Shown here one piece after another: positions 44,182 through 56,054 of a DNA stretch of 64,000 nucleotides; the stretch's first letter is position 1, and every line of letters starts with the position of its first letter. The notes below the pieces were generated by a model. That model saw only the letters and a program-made list of their open reading frames with translations, searched no databases and had not been told where the DNA came from. This DNA comes from Anomaloglossus baeobatrachus. Lineage: Eukaryota; Chordata; Amphibia; Anura; Aromobatidae. A program made the translations under genes and the position numbers. Location of the stretch: positions 88,202,142 to 88,266,141 of the forward strand of contig NC_134354.1 of the NCBI RefSeq assembly GCF_048569485.1. The letters are read 5' to 3'.

Positions 44182-44652
44182 GGCTAGTTTCACAGTTGAG
44201 TTCAGCGCATTCCGTCACTATGGAGAATAGCGCAGTCTGTTAACGCAGTGCGCTATTCTCCATAGACTTGTATGGACGACGCACTGTAACGCAAGTGTCT
44301 GCGTTGCATCCGCTGGACGACGCAGCGTCGTTATTTTGACGCTGCACCCGGGCGGATGGAACGCAGCATGTAACGTTTTTCTGCGCTTGGCGGAGTGTCA
44401 AAAAAACGCAACCTGCAGGAATCTGTTAGGCGTCCGTTGTTATTATAATGGACGCCTATGGTGGCGGATTCCGTTAGAATGCGTCATTTGACGGATTCCG
44501 TTAACGCAGCTGTCTTTACACAACTGCGCATGCTCAGATGTGTAAAGTCAAGGAAAAAAAACTACAACGGATTGCGTTATTTTGTACGATCTGTAGCATG
44601 CGTTGTGCCACTATATGCAACGCATCCGTCCAATGCAAGTGTGAAACTAGCC
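44182..44652. mobile_element. Harbinger-like MITE, TTA target duplication
   Basis: GGCTAGTTTCACAGTTGAG and the inverse CAAGTGTGAAACTAGCC, flanked by TTA (44179-44181 and 44653-44655). The interior is made of inverted GCGTTGCATCCG / CGGATTCCGTTA-type blocks and is non-coding. It is nested just before the transposase start of Tc1 copy I. Confidence 0.78.
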
Positions 44653-44737
44653 TTATACTGGTCATTGGAAGTTCAACATGGCACCTGACGGCAAAGAGTT
44701 CTCTGAGGATCTGAAAAAAAGGAATTGTTGCTCCATT

Positions 44738-45863
44738 GTTGTGGAAGCAGCCGAGCTGCTCGGATCCGGGTTCGCTATGGCTCGAGGGTCTCCGGACACG
44801 GGGGTCATGCAGCCACTCGAATGAAAAGGGGGTATTTACAGGGGAGTTATAGTTCGTGACGCCACCCGTGGTGTGTGGTAATTTGGAGTACGACCGATGC
44901 CGTTGGGAGTACCCGGGGGTTTTGTAACCCTCCATGGGTAGGGGGTGCCCTGGGACTCGGTGAGGAGGTGCCATGAGGATACAGGGGTCACTCTCATACT
45001 CACTCAGTTCATAGGTAGACACTGACAACCGGGTAAACCAAGTCTCTGGGTACAGCTGCCGCTGAGGGGAGCTCGTCCGGGTCCGGCCCCAAGTGGTGCT
45101 TCCTGGTGATCCATGACCTGCCTCCTGGCAGTTAGTTTGACTTCAATTTGATGGCCCAGTAGCATGGAACTAGCCGGGCCCCGCCCCTTACTATGGCTAA
45201 GTATGGGAGCTTGCTCTCAGGGCTCACGCTTGGGATTTTCTGGACCATTTTGGTTGGAAAGTCCTCTCCCCCCTCGTTGCGCTAATGCCCCGATTCTGGA
45301 GCGGGTGGAAATGGATCGTAAAGGCTCCGTTCTCCTCAGGTGAAGTGTTGGGTTGCCTAAAGCTACTCCCCGACCTAGGGTCCGTGTACCCAGTCATGCC
45401 TTTGGTCCCGGACCGGTGATAGGGCTAGGCTGCTGGCCGTCCTCCTCGACAGGTCCAAGCACCTCATCACAATCCCCTGCGACCGGGGGTCCGACTCGTC
45501 TAGGCCCACACCACCGTCTGCAACCTAGGCAGTTACTTCAGGAGTCACCACTCCTGACTTCCTCTGAGCTCCTCTGAGCTCGAGGGCTACTTCCAACTCC
45601 TTCTCCACTCACAGCCAGACTCGACATTCTACACTTCTCACCTCCCCTCCCCTCCCTGACTCCCCAGATGGGCGATTCTATTCCACTCAAGCCGTCCACT
45701 GGTGTGTCAGGTCGGTTTGGTGCAGGGTGTCTCTAGGATTTGATTTGCTGTTGGAGGCAATACCACTTAAGTAGGGACCCAGAGCCAAGAGGGAGTCGGA
45801 ATATTGCACGAAGGGCAGCTTGTGCAGTACCCTGTGATGACCTGATAGTCCAGGGGCGTCACA
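44738..45863 (-). mobile_element. Solo LTR-like element (fossil) nested in Tc1 copy I
   Basis: The minus-strand 5' end TGTGACGCCCCTGG can fold on CAGGTCATCACA, as in the LTRs at 5067-6119 and 63758. It is a GC-rich 1.1-kb block without an internal retroelement region. The right edge at 45863 is sharp; the left edge is less certain because the neighbouring Tc1 is itself deleted there, and no clean target duplication was found. Confidence 0.6.
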
Positions 45864-46236
45864 CCTCCTCAACTGGAAAGTGGAGGAGCGTAAAGGTCTC
45901 TGACATCCACCAGCTCCGTGATGTCATCATGGAGGATGGAAGATGATTCCAGTGGCTCCAGTGAAGCTCTACTTAACTCCATGCCCAAGACAGTTAAGGC
46001 AGTGCTTGAAAACAATGGTGGCCACATAAAGTATTGACACTTTGGGGAAAATTTAGCCATTTTCATTTATGGATGTGCCTGCTATTGTGCCCAGCAGTTT
46101 TGACATTAATGGCTGTGTGTTTAGATATTTAGAGGGCACACCAAATTTACACTGTTAGAAAAGTTGCACACTGAATACTTTCCATTGTATTAAAGTGTCA
46201 TATCTTTAGTGTTGTCCCTTGAAAAGATATAATAAC

Positions 46237-47611
46237 TAGTGCTGAGCGGACCCGGGCTGTAAATGTCCGGATCCGCGCGGTTTCAGGGCTATCCCCGGGC
46301 TGGACCCGGGCGCGGGATTCCGGCTGCACGATCCGGAATCGGCAAGTAATAAAAATGAAAAAAAAAAACCAATAAATAATTGAGCGTTTCATACTTACCA
46401 GACTCGGTGTCATGGCGGCACTCTGCTTCCAGGTCGCGCTTTCATTTCCTGTGCTGTGCACGCAATCACACACCTTTCCGTGTTTTCCCCGCCCACCGGC
46501 CGTCCTCTCAGCTGTGATTGGTTCCTGGCGCCCCCAGCCTGTGACAGTCTCTGCCGCGGTCATCGCTTATTGCGGCTCAGTACTACGCTGCACTCAGAGC
46601 GGGCAGCAGTGCTCTATAGCTGCTCACTCTGACATGTAGCAGAGTTGTATGTGTCGCCGCGGGACTTCGCCTGTGGATTAGGTCGGAGCTGCAGGGTTTC
46701 TTTGGGGCTTAATAAAGTGGTGAAGGAGGAGTGTTTTGTACTTTATTTCAAATAAAGGATTTTTCTGTGTGTCTGTGTTTATTTACTGTCATTTACAGGT
46801 TTGTGTGATGCAGGTATCTGATAGACGCCTGTACCATCACACAAACCTAGGGTTTAGCAGCAGCCGTGCACCGCTACTAACCCCTGCTATTACCTCGACT
46901 GGCATCGCATCACGCCAGCGGGAAGAGCCAGTAGCGCACACCGGTATGGTCGCATCTAACAGATGCGACCATACCGGACGGCTGCGGGCTGAGGATATAC
47001 CAGCCCCCAGCCGGCGTTATCATGGCTGGATGTGAAGATTAGGGGGGACCGCACGTGTTTGTTTTTTTTTCTTACTTTCACCGGAATCACACATGCGAGG
47101 GGCTCACACGAGTCTGCCATGGCAGCACCCGGCAAAGCCTCGCACGTGTGACTCTGGGCACAGATACAGCGCGACGGCTGGGGCTGCAGCAGCGCGCTAT
47201 AGCTGTGCTGCTGAGTGTTTACCACCGTGACCGACAGTGCACTGCTTTCCCCGCCCACCGGCCGTCCTGGCGCCTGTGATTGGTTGCAGTTAGCTGACAC
47301 ACTGCCACTCAGGGTGGGGGCGTGTCTAGCTGCAACCAACGCGAGCCGGTGGGCGGGGAAACCATGAATATTGAATTGTCGGCTCCGGAATGTAACAGCG
47401 TGACCCGGAAGGAGTGTGCCGCCATGACAGCGCCTCGGTGAGTATGCCGCGCTCGCTCCTAGCCCCCTAGCCGATCCACAAACATTTTAACCCTCCGGAT
47501 TCCGGTCCCCATTGACTTATATTGGCACCGGATTCCGGAACGGATCGGATTCTTTTTTATATCTGTCAGTGATCCGCCGGCCCCGGATTATTGGCCGTTC
47601 GATCAACTTTA
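46237..47611. mobile_element. Modular GC-rich element (copy 3) with 6-bp target duplication
   Basis: Starts TAGTGCTGAGCGGACC and ends GTTCGATCAACTTTA, flanked by AATAAC (46231-46236 and 47612-47617), which restores the Tc1 sequence ATAATAACATATTTAC on excision. Internal order: CGGATCCG-type end block, CCCGCCCACCGGCCGTC twice (46489 and 47250), a TTATTTCAAATAAAGGATTT module, TGTTTATTTACTGTCATTTA, an ATGCGACCATACCGG pair, and inverted CAACCAA-type blocks. The ends tie the modular elements to the TAGNRATGAGCG MITE family. Confidence 0.7.
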
Positions 47612-47662
47612 AATAACATATTTACAAAAATGTGAGGGTGTTTTCACTTTTATGATATACTG

Positions 47663-48765
47663 TATATATCCTTTAATCTCTATACAGGGATCTGGCCTTC
47701 CTAAGGAATTCCCAGGTCTCTGTTCCCAGATTTGACTTGTATTGTTGACTGTTGCACTGTAGAAACCCCGTCATGGACACAGTTTCTTAATCAGGTAGTC
47801 TAGCAAGAAGAAACAGGCTATATATAATACAGAGACCTAGTCTAGAGCTAGTAAGGGGTTAGGATCAAGAGCAATCAAGAATGTCGAGCAAGACGCCAGA
47901 CAATGAATGTATAACAGCAAAAGACAGGGGAACAATATTCAATAATCAGGTAGACTAGACTGGAAGGTGAGCCAGGGTCAGAGTCACGTGTAACATGGTG
48001 GCACTACATTATGTAACATGGAGATATCGCAGCAGCTGTTTCTACACCTGATGAACAGTAACAAGCTTTGTACAGAATCCCAGTACATGGGCGCAGATGT
48101 TGGAAATTGAGAGAAAACCGTCTTGATATCAGTCTGGCTTTCCTTCCTATAATCTGTCACATCTGGTGATACGGTAAGCGGATTTTCCTAATAAGCAATA
48201 ATAGGAAGCGTGCCGATCTGGCCCGGGCGTATCATTTAAAATTGCTCTTCCATGTACATTTGAAGCTTAGATTGTTACAGCAGTTTCCTGCGCCGTGCTC
48301 TATGAAGGAAAATATTATAGAATTTGGCCTAGAGGGATCCAGATGGAAAACGGACACAATTACATCAGCGTTTACATTCCAATGATAGGGGTCAATCCCA
48401 GCCCTTCACATGACTGATGTAAGACATAAACTTCCTGTAAAGTGAGCTCCGGGAACGTGAATGTGAGAGAAAACCTGATTTTCTGCCACTTACAAACTTT
48501 TTTTTTTTTTGCCTTTAGTGACTACAAATACCTTGGATGTTTTTAGTAATTTTACAGCAGCATTTTAACAATTTCAGGATGAGGCCAATTATTGGTCTGA
48601 AAGGTTTGCATTGGAATAAAATCTGGCTGCATAATTCCAGAAAGAGTAATACTTGCCCATGGCTTGTGTGTGATATGACGCCTCCGATCAATTTAAGCCT
48701 AGGCCACAAAACCAGACAACTCTGAAAATATTTTTGGAAGAAGAAAAAAAAAAAAAAGCAGTCAT
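47663..48765. other. CMSS1 intron sequence, nothing recognised
   Basis: No exon or named repeat seen; a poly(T) run lies at 48500-48511. Confidence 0.35.
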
Positions 48766-48769
48766 GTAT

Positions 48770-49250
48770 TGATGGGCGGGCTCGCAGAACCTAACCAGAT
48801 TAAAAACAAAAATCTGGTTCTGGCTCGGAATTGGTCCCAGTTATCTGGCTGGGTTCAGGTCCCCATATAAGTCTATAGGGACCAGAATCCGGCGATTAAA
48901 AATGGTGGTAGAAGAGATAGAAGGATAGGAACAAGCGCGCCGTACTTACCAAGGATCCGGTGCGGCAGTACACTGCTTCCAGGCTGCTCATTCACTTTTG
49001 GGGCCGCTCATTACCTTCATTGTATATTAACTGCTTTCCCTGCCCACCGACATCTATGATTAGTCGCAGTTAGACACGCCCCGACCCTGAGTGCAGCGTG
49101 TCTGACGCTTCCAATCACAGACGCTATGCGCATCTAGCATGTTATTAAAATAAATAAATTGGCATACGGTGCCCCATATTATTATACCCAGCACATATAA
49201 AGCCTACGGCTACAGCCTGCAGCCCCCAGCCATGTGCTTATCACACTTAT
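48770..49250. mobile_element. Modular element, partial (copy 4)
   Basis: Begins near GATGGGCGGGCTCGCAGAAC. It contains paired CTGGTTCTGGCTCGG/CAGGTCCCCAT-type end blocks, TGCCCACCGACATCTATGAT with inverted CCAATCACAG, an (AATAA)n spacer and CCCAGCACATATAAAGCC. Its right side joins the duplicated segments described at 49159-50577. Confidence 0.45.
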
Positions 49251-49548
49251 CTAGTCCACTGTGTGAGATGAAGTGATAATTACATACCTAAGCTGGTACT
49301 ACCTGTCTGCAAACCTCTGTAGCCAATTGTCATCGGACAGAAAAAGATACATTACTCTCTGGCCCGTTGGAGGGATTAAAGTGTAATTTTTAATAACTCA
49401 AAATTGAAATAAATTGGCATAGAGTGCCCCATATTATTATACCCAGCACATATAAAGTCTACGGCTAGAGGCTGCAACCCCCAGCCATGTGCTTATCATG
49501 GCTCTGTATCGAACTAATAGGAACCGCATGCGCATCGCTGGGGTCGAC

Positions 49549-49585
<37 letters not shown>

Positions 49586-49615
49586 TACGCATACATATAC
49601 AGAATTCTAGAATGC

Positions 49616-49646
<31 letters not shown>

Positions 49647-50577
49647 GTGTGTATGTGTGTGTGTGTGTCCAAGCTGATGTGCATAAAGCAAAAAAGACCA
49701 TTTATTACACTAATATACGGGGTGGTTTGGTCCATAGGTGTCACTAGTCTTGATACGGCACCTCCCCTTTTCTTGCTTCGTGTGGCTGATGCTTATCAAA
49801 GTCATCCACACAGTCTCCTTCATTGTGCTCCTGCGCACACACACTTCTCTCCAGCTTGTTTAGGGCAGAGCAAAGTACTGTAGTGTGAGCGGAGAAAGGC
49901 CACAGAGAGCTGGCGCATGCGCACTACAACACTTTACTCTGCCCTCGACATGGCAGAGAAAAATGCATGTGCTCAGGATGCGATGGAGGACACTGTGTGG
50001 ATGACGTAGGAAGTGTCAGACACACAAAGCAAGAAGAGAGGAGGCGTGGGATCAAGACCAGCGACGCCCAGCGGTCCGAACTGCCCTGTGGATGAGTATA
50101 ATAAAAGGGGTTTTTTACATTATGCAGATCGGCTTGGGGACTTATTGTATATATAGTATTGTAGAATACTGCAACAGAGGTTTGAAAGAGGCTATCCCTA
50201 CTTTATATGGGGAAGATCTGGGGACAGGCTCCTAAAACCCACAGACAGTATCATTTGATACCATGCAGATGTTAGGACTCCTCTGCCTTATTTTAGTTCA
50301 GCAAAGTGTAATGCTGAGCGTGGCTATATTTATTTATTGCAGTGAGTGTAACCTCCGTAAATTAGGTGGAAGAGTCCTTTTCTGCCCACTGGTGACAGCT
50401 TTCCCAGTGTATACGCTGATCTAGTCCACTGTGTGAGATGAAGTGATAATTACATACCTAAGCTGGCACTACCTGTCTGCAAACCTCTGTAGACAATTGT
50501 GATCCCACAGAAAAAGATAGATCACTCTCTGGCTCGTTAGAGGGATTAAAGTGTAATTTTTAATAACTCAAAATACA
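49159..50577 (+). repeat. Duplicated X-Y segment with a later insertion
   Basis: Segment X (AAATTGGCATACGGTGCCCC to CATGTGCTTATCA, 49159-49246) is repeated at 49410-49498. Segment Y (CTAGTCCACTGTGTGAGATG to TTTTTAATAACTCAAAAT, 49254-49403) is repeated at 50421-50573. Both pairs look about 93% identical. The simplest reading is a tandem duplication of X-Y, with the second copy then opened by about 0.9 kb. Confidence 0.75.
49551..49668. repeat. Compound (TA)n(TG)n microsatellite
   Basis: TA runs at 49551-49580 and 49616-49646, then a TG run; it lies in the insertion between X' and Y'. Confidence 0.88.
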
Positions 50578-51105
50578 ACTTTTTTTCCTTGCAGAATATA
50601 GTGTCAGACGAAGTTATATATAAGGGATCAGTAACTCAATAGCTTATCTCTCGGCATCCAGCTATTTCTTCACATTCAAAAATGTTTGGCCGAGGACGCG
50701 TGTTTATTTTAATGGGGAGAGGGGAATAAGCTGCTGCCAGGCTCTACTTTTGGAAGCAATTGTCACTATTGACTGTGGCATCTAAGGGGTTTAAGGCGCT
50801 TAAGGAGCAAATAATTATAATTCCACCTAATGCTGAAATATCAGATGGAGTCTATTATTTCACACTGGTTGAAATGAGCATTTTCACTGCATAGGGAGAG
50901 AGGGAAGAGTCATACCCAAGTCCCAGATCCAGCGGGATAGTTCTGGATTTAGGGCACTGTCCCCAGAAGGCTCATCCCACTTTCAACAGTATTTGCGTCT
51001 TGAGGATGCGGATACATTTGGAAACAGCTGTGGAGCTCCTCTTGGGAATGGGGCCAGGTGAGTATTTTAATTTTTTTGCCAGTGTGGTAGGAGTAGAGGG
51101 GTGCC
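50578..51105. other. CMSS1 intron sequence, nothing recognised
   Basis: No exon or named repeat. Confidence 0.3.
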
Positions 51106-51109
51106 ATAC

Positions 51110-51480
51110 TGTGCGGGGAAAGGGCACTGTGGGGATATCCTAATGTGAGCAAGTCACTATGGGGAACATCGTAATGTCTGGGGCATTATACAGGGTTGGG
51201 GACACTGAGGACATCATAATGTTAGGAGGGCACTGTGAGGGCATTATGCTGTGTGAGGGGCACTGTGAAAGCATATTACATTATTAAGGGAACTGGGAGG
51301 CAGCATCATAATATATAAGGGAAGCAGTATAGGGGCATCATGTATAGGAAACACTGTGGGGTCATCAAAGTGTGAGGCAGCATCATACCATGTGAGGGGG
51401 CCATTGTGGAGGCTTTATATTGTGGAGGCTTTGTATTCTGTATATTCTGTGTGAGATGGACTAGTTGTAAAAATAAGAAA
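51110..51480 (+). repeat. Degenerate tandem repeat, about 35-45-bp unit
   Basis: Recurrent GGGGCACTGTGAGGGCAT and CATCATAATGTGTGAGG blocks with variable spacing, about nine units, strongly diverged. It ends about 80 bp from the donor side of the next CMSS1 exon. Confidence 0.6.
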
Positions 51481-51561
51481 AAGCTCCTTTCCTGGTTTTC
51501 AAAGTTGGGAGCCATGACAAACGCCTACTAGTACAAGCTGAATAAATACATATATAATTAC

Positions 51562-51662
51562 CTGCTTCTTCTTCTTTTTTGTAGACTGATCTACTTTCTT
51601 GGTCTTTTTTGGCTTTGGTTCTCCATCACTTTCTTCGTTCTCTTTTACTTCCTCCACATGTT
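51562..51662 (-). CDS. CMSS1: CMSS1 early coding exon (acidic/basic tail)
   Basis: Acceptor CTTCTAG before 51662, donor GTAATT after 51562. After two bases completing a codon it encodes HVEEVKENEESDGEPKPKKT and KKVDQSTKKKKKQ, an acidic then Lys-rich low-complexity tail. It occupies the same place as the acidic N-terminal region of human CMSS1 and joins the exon at 43401 in phase 0. Sequence conservation here is low, so identity rests on strand, phase, splice sites and order. The initiator exon lies further upstream and was not found in the window. Confidence 0.8.
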
Positions 51663-51774
51663 CTAGAAGGAATTACAAATTCCAGATTATTCAGTAACAC
51701 CTGTCAACATCCTACCATGTAGTATACAGACATTATTATCAGGTCAGAAAAATGGTATAAAAATAAGTAGAAAA

Positions 51775-52036
51775 TATCCCCACCCCCACCATTGATTGAC
51801 AGCTTTCTGTGTACAGTGTGCATAGGCAAAAAGATGCTAATTAGTGGTGGGATGGAGTTAAACAGAGCAGGAGGACTACCTGGCACAAGACAGCTAGTCC
51901 TCTAGTGATAATCTCCTGCTGATAAAACACTGATTTTTATTGAAACTGCAAAAAGCAGTCTATTAAGTGACACATCGCTGTAATCAGAGGTTCTACTCTC
52001 AGATTACATAGCAAAAACCTGCTGACAGATCCATTT
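51775..52036. mobile_element. Palindromic T2/Kolobok-like MITE, family A
   Basis: Third family A copy: CATTGATTGACAGCTTTCTG, CTGCTGATAAAACACTGAT, GTGACACATCGCTG and the terminal GCAAAAACCTGCTGACAGAT, then CCATTTAAA. The left arm is short. It carries the family's TTGATTGACAGCT centre variant missing from the 1843 copy. Confidence 0.6.
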
Positions 52037-52699
52037 AAATCGCTGTAAAAGTTACATCCGAAGCATGCATTTCTATAATATGACAGTGGTGAATTTCTCC
52101 AGTGCTAGACTAACTTTCCTGATGGGCCAAATGGTAATCATAATGCAAAATTCCCATAGAAAAAGTGTATGTGTGGCTTTACATTGTGTGCGCACTTGTG
52201 ATTTCAGCATTTCCACAAGAAAAAAAAAATCATCTGTCTATTTGCAAATTATCTGTAAAAGCGACTTGTCACCGTGTAGCATGTATACATCCTATTAATT
52301 ACACACAGTATAGTGGCACAGCAATGAGTGCGGGAATGGAGGGAATGTCGAGGAACGCATTCAGTCTTCGTTACATGTCATCTGACCAGCAGAGCGCCAG
52401 GTTCACCTTGACTTGAGGAGAGATAGGATAGCAGGCAGGAATCTATGCTGATGAATGAGGGAAACTTGTAACCTTGCAGCTCATGTCAATAACTCTGTCA
52501 CTCTCGTTTCACTTTCTGTTGCCTTCAGTAAGCTGAATATTTGCTCGGTTTATACTTCCATCCAGTACAGAAGAAAAGTCAAATAACTTTTTTACATACG
52601 AGCAATTACCAGCACATGAATCCCAAATTATGGTATATTTGGTAGCCACCCCTCTACCATGGAAAACCTCAGTTATGCTCACTGGTGTTGAGGCGGCGA

Positions 52700-53355
52700 G
52701 TAGGAGTGAACCCACCTGACAACAGGGTAGACCTGGGCTTACCTTGATGTGGGAGGGGATTTACTAAGCGCTTACCAGGTATTTGTCTCTGATTGTAATG
52801 ATGGCCTTGGCTTTACGCAGACACAAGGTCCCACTCCTAGGGCGGTGTCAGGGACTGTGGCAGCTGACCCCCAAGGCAGGGACAGGCGCAGGTAAGGATA
52901 AGTACAGTCTCTAGTGTAGGCAGGTGCAGCAAGGATGGCTGATGCAGACAGAATGATTGGTGCAGGCAGGTACGGAGGGAATGACAGGTATGGGAAGGCA
53001 GGCACAGGTAAAGGTAACGGAGACAGGATAAACAGGACCTGACAACTAGCTAGCAAGTGGGGAAACTAACAGAACATGTTGCTCAGGCACTTCCCCTAAG
53101 GGGAGGATGCCTTATGTACCTAGTGCCTCTTAGCCATAGACAATAGTGTGTTGGCCCTTTAAGAGCAGAAAAGGTGCACATGCCTTAAGCGCACTCCCAG
53201 GGACAGGGGACCTGTGCAGTGTGTGCAGGCCCCAGGAGCAGGAGGCAGTAACAGGGAACCATGTCAACGGCTGTGGAGAGGAGAGGGAGGGTGCACGCTG
53301 GCCCAGACATTGAGTATGTCGGCGTCCCTGCAGGGATGCCGGCGTTATAACCCCA
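52700..53355 (-). mobile_element. Possible LTR remnant (fossil)
   Basis: A GC-rich block in AT-rich surroundings whose minus-strand 5' end reads ACGCCGGCATCCC and can pair with GGGACGCCGAC. Pyrimidine-rich CCTGCCT-type runs follow, as in other LTR-like blocks of this window. No target duplication or internal region was found, so the classification is tentative. Confidence 0.35.
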
Positions 53356-53359
53356 AACA

Positions 53360-56050
53360 AGAAACACTCCTTTAGAAAGAAAATTAGCACAAACTATACC
53401 CCTTAAATGATCCAGCCAATTTGACAGCCCCACGAAAGTTAGAACTATTGGAATCTATGCAGGTTCAGGTGTCCCTTAGTACGGTCACTTACACCAGGGG
53501 TAGAGTGGTGCAGAATGACTTGGATTGTATCGATATCCCACTGGGTCACTTGTATTAGAAGCATCTAATGCCTGAATCACAACTACGATGCCCTGTTATA
53601 TGCCACGCCTTGCAGAGTATATATATATCAGGTTTTTATGTTAAATATTTTCTGGTTCTGTAATACAGTATTTATTTTTCATGTATTAATCTGTATTAAA
53701 AAAAAATTGCTGGACTTTCACGAAATTAACATGCACCTTAGCAGCAATAATCTGACTTATAACCTATCTTTTATATTGTATTAAAGCATCTAATGAGAGT
53801 GTGAAATTGTCATTGTGAATGGAGAGAGTGTGCGCAAGCATCACATATTGTCAATGATGGATCCTGCGCTATCAGGTGTGCACTGAGGTATTACTTGTAA
53901 TTTAAATCCTGTCTGTGCTGATAATGAGACTTCTGAAAAGCACAAATCTAAAATAGCCCCAATGTCCAGTGTGAAAATTGCAAGTTTCTGATTTTTACAA
54001 TTATATGAAAAATACATTTTAATATAAAAACTTGATTTAAACAAGATAATTATCTGATTATACATACACTTTAATTTTACTATCCCAACTGTCATAAAGC
54101 CAATGGTGCAATATGTGACAACTTTATATACAGTATGGACATGACATACTTATCTCACACATGCTGAAGCTCCAGCCATGGTTCATCATTGCCTTTGTGC
54201 TTGTGTTTTGTCTAATTTTGTGTGTTTTGCATCGTTTTTATTTGATTGCACCCAATTCATACTAAAATTGCAAGTTTGTTGTGAAGTCTATTTCATATGT
54301 GTTCTGCATTTTTTCTTTTTCTTTTGCGTGCAGAGTTAGTGATTCCAGATTTTTCGGCTAATTATTTATGTGCGAATTTGGAAAAAGTCGCAACATTTGG
54401 TGAAACTCCACTCTCGTTTCTCCCTGGTGTTTCTTGAATATGGCTTTTTTTGGTGTAAATTTTTAGAACATTTTGTACTAAAAAGTCACACAAACAGTTC
54501 AAGCCAGAAAAAAAGACCATTTATGACTTTAGGCAAAATTCATGAACCATGTGTGCCATTTTTAACAATTTTAATTAAAAAAAAAAACAGCAACGAATAC
54601 TGCGAGACACAAAAATGAAAGAGGGACTTCAAAAATCCGCAAGTGGTGAATTGGGGCCATTGTGTTGTGGACATTTTTGGCTGTTTCAGCAGCTCAGCTT
54701 CTATTGAATTGAATAGGAACAAAGCTGCAGTACCTGAGAACCACCAGTACACAGCGTTTGGAGCGAAGGGTCTCTAGCTTTGTGCAATGTGTACGTCCAG
54801 CCACCGTGGGACCCGCTACTAATGGATCGGTCAGGATGCCAGAAGCTGGACCCCCATGGATCTTATATTGATGAAATATCCTAAGGATAGACCATCAATA
54901 TCAAAGTCCTGAACGGACAACTCCTTCAACACTTCAAACTAAATACCAATACAATGAAATAGTAGTAAGATCTTATATGACGGCAGGAGAGGGTTTCATA
55001 TTCCTTATGGGGGTCATTTTCCAGATCTCTAGTCTGTTCACAAGAGACACTTAAATACAAGCTTCTCCATTTTTACGCCTTCGAGAAATCATCACTTCCC
55101 AGCTTTACTAGGAAAAGGTCATCATAATAGATAAAACTTTACAAGTGAACTGCAAGTCACTGAGCGACGGTCACCAATGCAAATATACTCGGAGGGCTTC
55201 TCAGAAGAGTCTAAAAATGTCCTCTCCTGTATCTAAAACGGTCATTTCACCAGGCTAGGAATGTGCGCAGTGGAGAGCGTGTTACTACCATTCCCAGTAC
55301 AGGCCTGAAGTCATTAATGAGTTGTGTGAAAAATAGCTGTCCTGTCACTGCTGATATATGTGACTATCTGAACACATCTGACAGCTCTTTTTATGGCCAG
55401 CAGCGAGACTTCATCATAAATAGTGCTGGTCAGAAAGATCTACCTAACCCATGTACATCATGTACAGAGGAAATAAAACAAGCTGACACCTACAGGAAAG
55501 AAGGTCTCACTTGTAGAGATGACCTTTATTTCTTTTCTTAGGCTGCCATTGTGTATACATCAGCACATTTAACTGTGTATGAGCAAAATGTCAAAACATT
55601 TTTAGGGCACATGGACGTCATAGTGTGGGGTTCTCACTCAATTCACTGCTCGAAGAGCCAGTGTGGAGAACCACCAAGTATTAATGACTCTTCCTGTTGC
55701 CGAAATGGTTCATTCTTGTATTACATGGATGACCAATCATACAGTACATAGCTGGTCACAGTTTACCCTGAGTGTAGCAACTGATTATTGGGAAAGACGC
55801 TGGACCACCCAGCATCAGTGATCCCATGCTCCTACATTTGTCTGAACGGTCCATCACTGGGAGAGCCATGCCCTAGCAGTCAATGAGCCTGGACAACCTC
55901 AATAAAAAGGACCTGTAACTTTTTCCGACATGGTGGTATTGCCAATATAATTACAAATCTTGAGTTATTTTTCTTAGAGTTCTCCATTAATTCAGTCCTC
56001 TATACTTGATCGTTGGGGGTCACAATTCTTCTTTTCAGAGGAAGCTGTCT
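53360..56050. other. Probable CMSS1 intron 1, nothing recognised
   Basis: AT-rich with low-complexity patches. A 92-codon frame at 55263-55541 contains several Cys but no known domain, and I do not call it a gene. No exon matching the CMSS1 N-terminus was seen. Confidence 0.35.
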
Positions 56051-56054
56051 CTAC

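Larger units (their letters stand above)
43851..47662 (+). mobile_element. Tc1-like transposon copy I with three nested insertions
   Basis: Left CAAGTGAGTACACCCCTCAC; right end decays to TGTGAGGGTGTTTTCACTTT and ATACTG before TA. The inner terminal repeats match well (CTTTTCATGGGACAACACTG against the inverse of TAGTGTTGTCCCTTGAAAAG). The transposase start is at 44678 (MAPDGKEFSEDLKKR). The C-terminal codons resume at about 45867, equivalent to KVEERK and VKAVLENNGGH. The middle of the transposase is missing. Nested inside are a MITE (44182-44652), an LTR (44738-45863) and a modular element (46237-47611) in the right terminal repeat. Confidence 0.8.

Noticed and set aside
52450-52475. CTGATGA near GGGAAAC as a hammerhead candidate
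   Set aside because: Too little sequence between the two cores for helix II and no helix I partner.
55263-55541. 92-codon Cys-containing frame
   Set aside because: No zinc-finger or other spacing pattern and no splice-site support.
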